NCBI GenBank assembly: GCA_017463255.1
Contig: JAFTPP010000007.1
Span: 1 to 64,000 of the forward strand
Length of the DNA: 64,000 nucleotides
Direction of reading: 5' to 3'
Source of the DNA: Lachnospiraceae bacterium
GTDB lineage: Bacteria > Bacillota > Clostridia > Lachnospirales > Lachnospiraceae
Within the stretch, counting starts at the first letter, position 1. Each line of letters opens with the position of its first letter. Positions 42,535 to 50,220 of this stretch are shown here, piece by piece. The notes under the pieces are model-generated. The model was not told the DNA's origin, did no database searches, and was given only the letters and a program-made list of their open reading frames with translations. Both the position numbers and the translations under genes were made by a program.

Positions 42535-43401
42535 TTATTCTTTTACGCTACCTACTGTCAATCCCTGTACAATATGTTTTGAAAGGAACATATATACAAC
42601 AATTACCGGTAAAATGGATAAAGAAATCATCATATATACCTGACCACGGTCAAGTGTTGACCAGTCTTTACTACGAAGCATTGCAAGAAGAATCGGCAAT
42701 GTTTTCTTTTCAAGATCTGTTAAAATCAACGCAGGTGTAAAATAATTGTTCCAGCTTGATACAAATGTGAAAATAGCCTGAACTGCAATAGCAGGTTTCA
42801 TAAGTGGCATAACAATTGTATTAAAGGTTCTAAACTCACCTGAACCGTCGATTCTGGCTGCTTCCAACAATGAATGAGGTAAACAGCTCTGCATGTACTG
42901 CTTCAAATAGAAGAATACTGTAGGAGATGCTATGGACGGAATAATAAGCGGCCATAACTGGTTGGTCCAATCAAGGTCACGTAACATCTTAATAAAACCA
43001 AGGGATGTAACCTGGGTAGGAATCATCATTACCATTAAGATGAAGGTGAAAATAGCATTCTTAAACTTAAAGTTATATGCATGAATTGCAAATGCAGTCA
43101 TGGTCGAGAAATAAGTTGCAAGAATCGCAGTCCCACCGGATACAATCAAGCTGTTAATAAGGCCTGAAACAATCGGAATGGAATCATCTGCCAACAGATT
43201 CTTAAAGTTCTTAACGAGCATATCTCCCGGCAAAAATGAGAATCCAAGCATAATCTCACTATTGGTTCTGGTAGCATTGATAAACAATACATAGAACCAG
43301 AACAAACATAACAAGGTCATAAATATGAGGACTACATGTGCGATAATTCTTCTGGCACGAATTCCTAAGGTGTTTTCTTCTTTAATAATATACGAATCCA
43401 T
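42535..43401 (-). CDS. Sugar ABC transporter permease (MalG/AraQ type)
   Basis: Inner-membrane subunit of a carbohydrate uptake ABC transporter, 288 residues with six hydrophobic segments. The ATPase-contact loop reads LLEAARIDGSGEFRTFNTIVMPLMKPA (EAA motif, about 195-220). The C-terminus ends LSKHIVQGLTVGSVKE, the usual end of this family. The companion permease lies 13 bases upstream and the binding protein further upstream. No ATPase gene is present; such transporters often share one encoded elsewhere. Confidence 0.93.
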   Translation of the reverse strand: MDSYIIKEENTLGIRARRIIAHVVLIFMTLLCLFWFYVLFINATRTNSEIMLGFSFLPGDMLVKNFKNLLADDSIPIVSGLINSLIVSGGTAILATYFSTMTAFAIHAYNFKFKNAIFTFILMVMMIPTQVTSLGFIKMLRDLDWTNQLWPLIIPSIASPTVFFYLKQYMQSCLPHSLLEAARIDGSGEFRTFNTIVMPLMKPAIAVQAIFTFVSSWNNYFTPALILTDLEKKTLPILLAMLRSKDWSTLDRGQVYMMISLSILPVIVVYMFLSKHIVQGLTVGSVKE

Positions 43402-43414
43402 TTATCAGCCCTCC

Positions 43415-44332
43415 TTAATCTTCTTTTTTAACCATTGATCTGTATACGAATAAGCTTAAGATACCGGTAATTACAAAGAGAATTACGGATAAAGCACCAC
43501 CCATACCATAGTTCTTACTATACAAATGGTCATTTAAGAACATAATCAATGTCTTGGTTGAATTTACAGGAGAACCTGTACCATTGGTCAAAATCTGTGG
43601 AACATCGTACATCTGGAGTCCACCCAGTAATGATGTAATCATTACATATACCAAAATAGGTTTCAAAAGAGGTAAAGTAATTCTGAAGAACACCTGACTT
43701 GGCTTCGCACCGTCAACTTCTGCTGCTTCCATTAAGGAAGTATCAATACCCATAATACCTGCCATCAAAAGAATGGTAGTATTACCGAACCACATTAAGA
43801 AGTTCATGAAGGCTACTAAAATTCTGGTTGCCCAGATATTAGAGAAGAAACGGAACGGCTCATTCAACATTCCCCATGACATTAACAATTTATTAATTGG
43901 TCCGTTATCTGAGAACAATGCAAAGAACAACATAGAGAAAGCTGATGCCATGATTAAGTTAGGTAAATAAATTACCGCTTTAAAGAAACCGCTTGCTTTA
44001 ATTCTGAGTCTCATATTAGAGAACCATGATGCAAGTAACAAGGAAACCAGAATCTGAGGAATAAAGCCCATAATCCACATAATCAAAGTGTTTCCCAAAT
44101 ATTTACCAATGTTTGCATTGGAAAATAATTCTTTATAGTTATCAAGGCCAACGAAATTCGGTCCAACCTGAATCAAACCGCCCTGGGCCATGTAGTTTTC
44201 GAAGAAACTGTTATAAATCGTTGAAAACAACGGATATAACTGGAAAATCAAATACGTAACAACAAATGGGATTAAAAAGATATATCCCCATTTATTGTAA
44301 GATACACATTTCTTATTTTTAGGTGTGTTCAT
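43415..44332 (-). CDS. Sugar ABC transporter permease (MalF/UgpA type)
   Basis: Partner permease of 305 residues with six hydrophobic segments. FLIPFVVTYLIFQLYPL opens the membrane part, and the EAA loop reads SLMEAAEVDGAKPSQVFFRI. The ATG at 44332 lies six bases after AAGGGTG and is preferred to the GTG at 44341. It lies downstream of the binding-protein gene across a terminator-like hairpin, so it should be less expressed than that gene. Confidence 0.93.
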   Translation of the reverse strand: MNTPKNKKCVSYNKWGYIFLIPFVVTYLIFQLYPLFSTIYNSFFENYMAQGGLIQVGPNFVGLDNYKELFSNANIGKYLGNTLIMWIMGFIPQILVSLLLASWFSNMRLRIKASGFFKAVIYLPNLIMASAFSMLFFALFSDNGPINKLLMSWGMLNEPFRFFSNIWATRILVAFMNFLMWFGNTTILLMAGIMGIDTSLMEAAEVDGAKPSQVFFRITLPLLKPILVYVMITSLLGGLQMYDVPQILTNGTGSPVNSTKTLIMFLNDHLYSKNYGMGGALSVILFVITGILSLFVYRSMVKKED

Positions 44333-44357
44333 AATATTCACCCTTCCCTGTTTTGAA

Positions 44358-44392
44358 TAAAAAACATGCCCGCCTTTTCAGGCAGGCATGTT
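44358..44392 (-). terminator. Attenuating terminator between binding-protein and permease genes
   Basis: On the minus strand AACATGCCTGCC-TGAAAA-GGCGGGCATGTT is followed by TTTTTATTC. Placed within the operon, it would lower permease expression relative to the binding protein. Confidence 0.8.
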
Positions 44393-44420
44393 CCTAAAAC
44401 ATTTCTAAATTATCAGATTC

Positions 44421-45761
44421 TTATTCTACTGTTAATTCAGGATACATTGTCTTAACTTCGTTCTTGAAGTTTGCAAGAGCTTCTTCGTATGTGCAGTTGC
44501 CATCGAAGTAGTCTTTCATGCAAGACTGAATCTTTTCATTACATCCCTGGTCATAAGCTGTGATGTTCTCTAAAGAAATCTTTTCAGCACCTGCGATGTA
44601 CATTGGAAGTGGATTCTGTCCGCCTAAGAAATCACTTGTGTAACCACTTGCAGCCATTTCTTCCATAGCTTTCTTGTTGTTAGCGAAGTCAGCGTCTTTT
44701 TCAACGATACCCTTCATAACTTCTGCATCTGTTGTCATAGCAAGCATCATGTCTTTGATTTCTTTTGCATTGTCTGTTCCGTTAGCTGCACACATCCATG
44801 TACCGCCCCAGAAGAAGCTCTGAGGTCCTTCTGTAGCTTTGAATAAACCATCGTTTGTTGCATTTCCGTCAGCATCTTTCTGACGAGCTGTATAGTCTAC
44901 GAACCAAGCTGGTCCAAAGTAACAGAATACATCACCTTCTGCTGTGAATCCTGTTGACCATCCATCACCCCAAAGAGTTGTTTTGTTGTTGTATTCGTTC
45001 TGTGTAAATAACTTAGTCTGATCGATCCAATCTTTGATACTTGCATCGATGTTTAATTTTCCATCTTTAACCCATGGAGATGTTGCGTTGTTAGAGAAGA
45101 TACGGAATGTATCATCATAACCGGATACCATCTTGTATCCTGCAGCCTTCATTGTCTCAGCTGTTGCGTTGAATGTATCCCAATCTTTTACATATTCCTG
45201 AACTGCTGCAGGATCACTTGTTCCAAGAACAGATTCTGCAATGTCAGCTTTGTAAATCATAACACAAGGACATCCCTGCCATGAAAGGCCTTTTAATACA
45301 CCCTTAGAGTCTGTAACTGCATCCTGAGTATATTTGTACTGATCTTTGATGTCATCTTTTGTAATACCAACTGTCTTAACATCTAAAGTATAGTCTGTGT
45401 CTACGTATTTAACAGCGTAGTCAGCTTCTACTAAGAATAAGTCAACTTTGTCATCTGCTGCTGCATCTTTCTGAGCAAGTAATGCTGCATCAAGAGCGTT
45501 CTGATACTGATTGTCAGCGTTTGGTGTTTCATGCCATTTTACAATAACATCACCAATCTTACCTTCTGTTTCACTAACTGCTTCATATGCATCGTAGTGA
45601 TCTGTTAAACGTGTACGGAATTCGTTGTTCCAGCAGTAAATGTTGAATACTTTTCCGCCGTCTGTAGCTTCGCCTTTAGAAGCTTCTTTGTCTGAACCAC
45701 AAGCTGCAAGGCCTAATGCCATAGTAGCTGCAAGAACAAGAGCTAATAACTTTTTCTTCAT
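44421..45761 (-). CDS. Sugar ABC transporter substrate-binding lipoprotein
   Basis: Extracellular solute-binding protein of 446 residues. The lipoprotein signal MKKKLLALVLAATMALGLAA ends at Cys21. The mature part resembles family 1 carbohydrate-binding proteins (VFNIYCWNNEFRTR near the start; WGGTWMCAANGTDNAKEIKD; NPLPMYIAGAEKIS). The ATG at 45761 lies five bases after GGGAGGAAG; the longer frame to 45839 is not supported. The sugar cannot be predicted. It precedes two permeases and follows a LacI-family gene. Confidence 0.92.
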   Translation of the reverse strand: MKKKLLALVLAATMALGLAACGSDKEASKGEATDGGKVFNIYCWNNEFRTRLTDHYDAYEAVSETEGKIGDVIVKWHETPNADNQYQNALDAALLAQKDAAADDKVDLFLVEADYAVKYVDTDYTLDVKTVGITKDDIKDQYKYTQDAVTDSKGVLKGLSWQGCPCVMIYKADIAESVLGTSDPAAVQEYVKDWDTFNATAETMKAAGYKMVSGYDDTFRIFSNNATSPWVKDGKLNIDASIKDWIDQTKLFTQNEYNNKTTLWGDGWSTGFTAEGDVFCYFGPAWFVDYTARQKDADGNATNDGLFKATEGPQSFFWGGTWMCAANGTDNAKEIKDMMLAMTTDAEVMKGIVEKDADFANNKKAMEEMAASGYTSDFLGGQNPLPMYIAGAEKISLENITAYDQGCNEKIQSCMKDYFDGNCTYEEALANFKNEVKTMYPELTVE

Positions 45762-45826
45762 TTTTCTTCCTCCCTTTGGATAAAAATAAATAAGTATTTT
45801 GTTTTGGTCTTTCGACCTATATAAAT

Positions 45827-45840
45827 ATTGCATTTGCAAT
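45827..45840 (-). promoter_or_regulatory. Palindrome upstream of the sugar-binding protein gene
   Basis: ATTGCA-TT-TGCAAT is a perfect 6-2-6 inverted repeat, 66 bases before the ATG and overlapping the probable promoter area (TTGCAA..TATATA). It is a candidate operator, but differs from the CG-centred sites found beyond the regulator gene. Confidence 0.35.
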
Positions 45841-45860
45841 AAATATACCGAGTTTAATAA

Positions 45861-46862
45861 CTAAATTCTGCCAACTGACTTGCCCGGATATACTTCTCCG
45901 GAAACAATAATCTGTTCAATCAATGCCGTCTTTGGCTGTTCAATTAAGCTGATAAGCTTTTCCGCTGCCAATCTGCCAAGCTTTGCCGTATCCTGACGTA
46001 AGGTTGTAAGCTGCGGTTCAATATGTCTTCCAATTCTGATGCCGTCATACCCTGCTACCGAAACATCATCCGGAACACTTAAGCCTCTCTCTGTAACTGC
46101 GTTAATTCCTCCAAAGCAAGAGAAATCATCAGGATACAGGATACAAGTAGGTGGATTCGGTAAATCCAACAATTCTCCGGTAACGCGGTAAGTCATGTTC
46201 GTATCACGGTACGCCGCTTCCCTTATGTACTCATCAGGAACTTCAATTCCCAATTCCTCTGCCGTTTTATAAAAACTGGAAAGCCGGCTTCTTGTAACCG
46301 TAGAATCTGCACCATGTATGTATGCGATTCTTCTATGTCCCATTTCATAAACATAAGTAAGAAGTTCTCTCATTCCCTTTATGTTGTCTGAAATAATTGC
46401 CGTTCTGTTATTAAATAAATGGTCGATTGTCACCACCGGTAAATCGCTGTTTACTAATTCTATTACTTCAGGAGTATTAAAATTCACACAGGCAATTACC
46501 ACTCCGTCAAAGCATCTGTATCTGCTGTGTTCTAAATATGACATTCCGTTTCTGCTACTGTTAATGAAAGTAATGTCATATCCCTTTTCTTCTGCCGTAC
46601 GCTTAAAATTATCAAGCACGTAAGAAAAATAGTCATGAGTTAAACCGCTCTGAGCCTCATCTACAAACAAGACCCCTAAATTATATGTACGATTCGTCTT
46701 CAATGCTCTGGCTGATGAGTTAGGAAAATATCCCATCTCTTTGGCCACCTGCTGAATCTTCTGTTTGGTAGCTTCTCCAATATCTTTGTGATCATTAAGC
46801 GCTTTGCTGACCGTTGCTACCGAAACACCACATCGAACGGAGATATCTTTCATAGATACCAT
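45861..46862 (-). CDS. LacI-family transcriptional regulator
   Basis: A 333-residue DNA-binding repressor with the N-terminal helix-turn-helix MKDISVRCGVSVATVSKALN (residues 4-23) and hinge NSSARALKTNRT. The periplasmic-binding-like effector domain (about 62-333) contains GVVIACVNF, HRRIAYIHGAD and LYPDDFSCFGGINAV. It sits between the sugar transporter genes it most likely controls and the SGNH-hydrolase gene on the other side, whose upstream region carries LacI-type sites. The effector is presumably the transported sugar. Confidence 0.93.
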   Translation of the reverse strand: MVSMKDISVRCGVSVATVSKALNDHKDIGEATKQKIQQVAKEMGYFPNSSARALKTNRTYNLGVLFVDEAQSGLTHDYFSYVLDNFKRTAEEKGYDITFINSSRNGMSYLEHSRYRCFDGVVIACVNFNTPEVIELVNSDLPVVTIDHLFNNRTAIISDNIKGMRELLTYVYEMGHRRIAYIHGADSTVTRSRLSSFYKTAEELGIEVPDEYIREAAYRDTNMTYRVTGELLDLPNPPTCILYPDDFSCFGGINAVTERGLSVPDDVSVAGYDGIRIGRHIEPQLTTLRQDTAKLGRLAAEKLISLIEQPKTALIEQIIVSGEVYPGKSVGRI

Positions 46863-46903
46863 ATTCTTCTAACTCCCACATTTACTACAACGCTTACTAA
46901 TAA

Positions 46904-46916
46904 CTTAATCGTTTTC
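46904..46916 (+). promoter_or_regulatory. Candidate LacI-type operator 1
   Basis: CTTAATCGTTTTC, a CG-centred sequence, lies 42 bases upstream of the LacI-family gene. It is identical to a second 13-mer at 47157-47169, 253 bases away. Confidence 0.45.
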
Positions 46917-47078
46917 GTGATTTAAGTGTATATCAATTTTTATATTTTTGCAACACTTTTTTCTCTTTTTTTATGCAACATTTATAGGTTTGTGGAATCT
47001 AAACAGTTGTTAGCATGTTTTTTGTGACGATTTGCACATAAAAAATTACTTTTGTTCCTTTATGTTTAAGCTTTTTAG

Positions 47079-47088
47079 AAAACGTTTT
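47079..47088. promoter_or_regulatory. Candidate LacI-type operator 2 (AAAACGTTTT)
   Basis: A perfect CG-centred palindrome, 20 bases upstream of the -35 of the SGNH-hydrolase gene, between two identical flanking half-similar sites. Confidence 0.5.
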
Positions 47089-47107
47089 AGTAAACACTTA
47101 ACTGATT

Positions 47108-47136
47108 TTGCCATATTTTTCATATTTTTGTATAGT
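47108..47136 (+). promoter_or_regulatory. Sigma-A promoter of the SGNH-hydrolase gene
   Basis: TTGCCA (47108-47113), 17 bases, TATAGT (47131-47136). The 5' leader would be about 140 bases long. Confidence 0.65.
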
Positions 47137-47156
47137 AAAAATTAGCTTTTTTTCAC

Positions 47157-47169
47157 CTTAATCGTTTTC
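47157..47169 (+). promoter_or_regulatory. Candidate LacI-type operator 3
   Basis: CTTAATCGTTTTC, identical to the site at 46904-46916, lies about 15 bases downstream of the predicted transcription start, a typical repressor position. Confidence 0.5.
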
Positions 47170-47283
47170 TATGCACCAACAATTCTTGCATGACACCGCC
47201 GTCTATTGTAATATATGCATAATATATTTAAGAATTTGCTCTCCTTTTTAATATGAGGGCATAGATCAGAGAGGGACTTAATT

Positions 47284-48564
47284 ATGAAACGCAAACTTAC
47301 TTTATGTATTCTTTTGAGTGGTATGCTATTGTCTTTAGCCGCTTGTTCTAAAAAGGACAATAATGAAGATGCCGCACAAAGTGAAACTATTGAAACGCCT
47401 ACACCCGAAGACAGTGCTGACCAATCAGCCGATGAAGATACCTTGAACGAGCCGCTTACCATGGAAGAAGAAATGATTGCAAAATCACTCCTTGCCGAAG
47501 GTAATAACTACCGTTTAAAGAAGGTAATTGAAAAAGCGCGTAATGGGGAGGATGTTACACTAGCATTTATCGGAGGTTCCATTACAGAAGGCTACAATGC
47601 AGGAACCAAAGAAATCTATGCAAAACTGGTTTATGATTTTTTCAATGAAAATTACGGAACAGGCGATAACGTTCATTATGTAAATGCCGGATTAAGCGGA
47701 ACACCTTCCTCTTTAGGATTACTTCGTTCCGACCGAGACATCTTTGCCCATGAACCGGATTTGATTTTTATTGAATTTGCCGTAAATGACGGCAACTCGA
47801 TTGTAGACAGTACCGGTTATGAAAGTCTCGTTTATAAATCCTTAAGTCAGGAAAATGACCCTGCAGTTATTTTACTAATGTCCGTTATTGAAAGCGGTTA
47901 TACCTGTCAGGACAATATGAATCTGGTTGGATTCAACTATGACTTAACAAGAATCAGTGTAAAAAATGCCATTTGGGAATATATTGAAAATGGTGATATC
48001 ACATGGGATGACTGGTCCAAAGACGAATCCCATCCCAATGAATGGGGACAATACATGTACGCCCAGTTTATTATTGATGCAATAAAAAAAGCCGATGCTG
48101 CTGAATATGATAAAGAATATGTGTTAAAAGATACGATGGCAAAAGGAAAAGGATTTAATCACACCGGCCTTATTATGGTAGACCGTTCCATGAATATGGA
48201 TGCTATCACTTTAGACTCCATCGGTTCCTTCTCAGAACAAGGAGATTTGACTTCTTTTAACGATGGATGGAAATATACCGGAACACTTACCGAAAACGAA
48301 GCCTTCAAATTCACCTACACCGGAAAAGCTTTGTATCTTGCATACAAAGATACCAATAGCATTAAATACGGTACTGCAGAAATTTATGTAGACGGTGAAT
48401 ATGTAATGAGTATTTATGCCAACTCCAGTGACGGCTGGGGAAACCCTGTAACCGAATGGCTCATGCGCGAAAATGAATCTGCCACCCACACAGTTGAAAT
48501 CCGCATGGCAGAAGATTCCTTAGAAAAAGAATTTGCCATTCTTGCGTTGGGTGTGGTTCCGTAG
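47284..48564 (+). CDS. SGNH/GDSL-family hydrolase lipoprotein
   Basis: A surface-anchored esterase-like protein of 426 residues. The lipobox is LAAC (Cys21), followed by an acidic, Ala/Glu-rich linker. SGNH blocks are visible: block I FIGGSITEGY (catalytic Ser), Gly block VNAGLSGTPSS, block III EFAVNDGNS (Asn) and block V DESHPNEWGQ (Asp/His). A C-terminal beta-sandwich-like part (about 300-426) may bind carbohydrate. It probably removes acyl groups from a polysaccharide. It is divergent from the LacI-family gene and likely part of the same sugar regulon. Confidence 0.88.
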   Translation: MKRKLTLCILLSGMLLSLAACSKKDNNEDAAQSETIETPTPEDSADQSADEDTLNEPLTMEEEMIAKSLLAEGNNYRLKKVIEKARNGEDVTLAFIGGSITEGYNAGTKEIYAKLVYDFFNENYGTGDNVHYVNAGLSGTPSSLGLLRSDRDIFAHEPDLIFIEFAVNDGNSIVDSTGYESLVYKSLSQENDPAVILLMSVIESGYTCQDNMNLVGFNYDLTRISVKNAIWEYIENGDITWDDWSKDESHPNEWGQYMYAQFIIDAIKKADAAEYDKEYVLKDTMAKGKGFNHTGLIMVDRSMNMDAITLDSIGSFSEQGDLTSFNDGWKYTGTLTENEAFKFTYTGKALYLAYKDTNSIKYGTAEIYVDGEYVMSIYANSSDGWGNPVTEWLMRENESATHTVEIRMAEDSLEKEFAILALGVVP

Positions 48565-48573
48565 TCTTTCGAC

Positions 48574-48678
48574 GGCGTGTGACTTGGCGGCGTGTGACCT
48601 GGTAGCTTGCGGCTTGGTAGCTTGTGGCTTGGTAGCTTGTGGCTTGGCAGCGTGTGACTTGGCGGCGTGTAACTTGAT
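48574..48678 (+). repeat. Seven 15-bp tandem repeats
   Basis: Seven consecutive 15-base units of the types GGCGTGTGACTTGGC and AGCTTGTGGCTTGGT begin 10 bases after the SGNH-hydrolase stop. The GC content is higher than in the surroundings. Confidence 0.9.
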
Positions 48679-48680
48679 TC

Positions 48681-48847
48681 GGGGTCTGAGCGCAACAAAT
48701 GTTGCTTAGGACCCCGCTTATTTTATTTTGCGGGGTCTGACAGCTATTTTTGTCCCCCATACCCCAAAATCACCATTCTCTCTTCCTATAATGATAAAAT
48801 ATATCTTTTTGGGGGTCTTAGTTACATCTTTCTCGTCTTCAGACCCC
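48681..48847. repeat. Three-hairpin GGGGTC/GACCCC element, copy B
   Basis: Hairpin 1 (48681-48715) is the cleanest: GGGGTCTGAGCGCAAC-AAAT-GTTGCTTAGGACCCC. Hairpin 2 begins CGGGGTCTGACAGC and ends TACCCC (48731-48765). Hairpin 3 is GGGGGTCTTA..TTCAGACCCC (48811-48847). Same layout as copies A and C. Confidence 0.65.
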
Positions 48848-48858
48848 GAGGCACCTCT

Positions 48859-48910
48859 CCCCTGTTTTCTTCCCCTGTTTTCTTACCCTGTTTTCTTACC
48901 CTGTTTTCTT
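48859..48910 (+). repeat. Four 13-bp tandem repeats
   Basis: Four head-to-tail units of (C/A)CCCTGTTTTCTT follow copy B of the hairpin element directly and precede the promoter of the nuclease-like gene. Confidence 0.9.
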
Positions 48911-48941
48911 ACTGACTTTTCAACACAGGTTCAAATAACAC

Positions 48942-48971
48942 TTTACTTTTTAACTCTCATATGATTATACT
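48942..48971 (+). promoter_or_regulatory. Promoter of the nuclease-like gene
   Basis: TTTACT (48942-48947), 18 bases, TATACT (48966-48971), 24 bases before a GGAGG at 48995-48999. Confidence 0.6.
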
Positions 48972-49007
48972 CTTTATATAAACCATACAGAAACGGAGGT
49001 AATACCA

Positions 49008-49784
49008 ATCAAACAACAAATAATTGAAGAAAAGAAACGACTGGAAAGTCAAATTGAATCCATTCAATTACAACTTTCCACACTCCCGGAAGGCACTCTC
49101 ATTTGTGCCCGCAATTCCAATCGCTATAAATGGTATCAAAGCGATGGTCATCGTAAGACTTACATCCCAAAATCCAATCTGGAGTTCGCACAACAATTAG
49201 CACTAAAAACTTATCTGTCACTTCAGTTAAGCGACTTATCTTCCAAACTAAAATCCATCGATTCCACACTTAAATTTCAAACATCTAACATTGGAAAAGC
49301 CGAAAAAGCTCTTCTCTCAAATCCCGAATTTCAAAATCTGCTTGCCCCCTACTTTAAACCTTTATCAACCGAGTTGTCAGAATGGATGGACACACCTTTT
49401 GAAAAGAATCCAAAGTATCCCGAGCAACTAATTCACAAATCAACTTCCGGCAATTATGTTCGTTCAAAATCCGAAGCAATGATTGATACATTTCTGCATA
49501 TGAACAAACTACCTTTTCGCTATGAATGCTGTCTGGAATTGGGTGACAACATATTTTACCCCGACTTCACAATCCGCCACCCTGTCACCGGACAAACCTA
49601 TTATTGGGAGCACTTCGGATTAATGGATATTCCTTCCTATGCGCAAAATGCTTATGCAAAATTGCAATTCTATTCTTCTCATGGCATCATTCCATCCCTA
49701 AATTTAATTGTAACATTTGAAACTAAAGAAAGTCCTCTTAGTACTGAAATGGTCTCCCAACTTATTCATCACTATTTCTTTTAA
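49008..49784 (+). CDS. PD-(D/E)XK nuclease-like protein with apparent ATC start codon
   Basis: The frame is open from the GGAGG at 48995 to the TAA at 49782. Eight bases after that site the codon is ATC, not ATG; the first usable canonical-type start, a TTG at 49374, has no ribosome binding site and would discard half the protein. Read in full, it has 258 residues: a Glu/Gln/Lys-rich coiled coil (about 1-30), a LICARNSNRYKWYQSDGHRK segment, then a C-terminal domain with RSKSEAMID, YPDFTIRHP and YYWEHFGLMD, which fit the E, D and E-x-H residues of PD-(D/E)XK nucleases. Function unknown. Hairpin-repeat clusters flank it on both sides. It may use a rare AUC start or have lost its start. Confidence 0.6.
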   Translation: MKQQIIEEKKRLESQIESIQLQLSTLPEGTLICARNSNRYKWYQSDGHRKTYIPKSNLEFAQQLALKTYLSLQLSDLSSKLKSIDSTLKFQTSNIGKAEKALLSNPEFQNLLAPYFKPLSTELSEWMDTPFEKNPKYPEQLIHKSTSGNYVRSKSEAMIDTFLHMNKLPFRYECCLELGDNIFYPDFTIRHPVTGQTYYWEHFGLMDIPSYAQNAYAKLQFYSSHGIIPSLNLIVTFETKESPLSTEMVSQLIHHYFF

Positions 49785-49850
49785 AACATCATGAAATCAT
49801 TTTCCTGCAGATACTTTACTGCAAAGCCGTAGTGTCTAAACAAAGCAACG

Positions 49851-50018
49851 GGGTCTGAGCACGCCAAAATTGCTTCTCAGACCCCAAATTATGTACTTTT
49901 TATTGAAATTTGATGTTTTTTCTCCTCTTTAAGGGTACTAGGATATATTATGTTTCCTGAGACCCCGCAAGCACAGGAATCTTGGGGTATTTCCAGCGTT
50001 TTCGTTCCCTCAGACCCC
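49851..50018. repeat. Three-hairpin GGGGTC/GACCCC element, copy C
   Basis: GGGGTCTGAG..CTCAGACCCC (49851-49886) is a perfect 10-base inverted repeat. GGGTACTAGG..CCTGAGACCCC (49933-49966) and GGGGTATT..CTCAGACCCC (49984-50018) follow. The layout matches copies A and B. Confidence 0.65.
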
Positions 50019-50026
50019 TGTAACAA

Positions 50027-50212
50027 AAACTACAAATGCATCAGGTGCTCCTGACGTGCCGCAAAACCGCAAGACCGCAAAAGCATCAGGTGTTCCTGAC
50101 GTGTCGCAAACGACAAACGAGTAAGCATTCCTGACGTAACACAAACTACAAATACACAGGTGTGTTCCTGACGTACTACAAGTCACCAATGTATCAAGTG
50201 TTCCTGCCGCGT
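50027..50212. repeat. Imperfect ~36-bp tandem repeats with CCTGACGT core
   Basis: CCTGACGT recurs at 50050, 50095, 50130 and 50167, with a variant CCTGCCGC at 50203, so the spacing is 45, 35, 37 and 36 bases. Several copies read TCAGGTG(T/C)TCCTGA, a small hairpin. The array runs to the end of the MFS gene. Confidence 0.75.
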
Positions 50213-50220
50213 AACTAACA

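Noticed and set aside
48414..48760. Leftward frames with Ser-His-Lys-Leu-Pro repeats
   Set aside because: They arise from the 15-bp tandem repeats and the antisense of the SGNH-hydrolase gene, and have no ribosome binding site.
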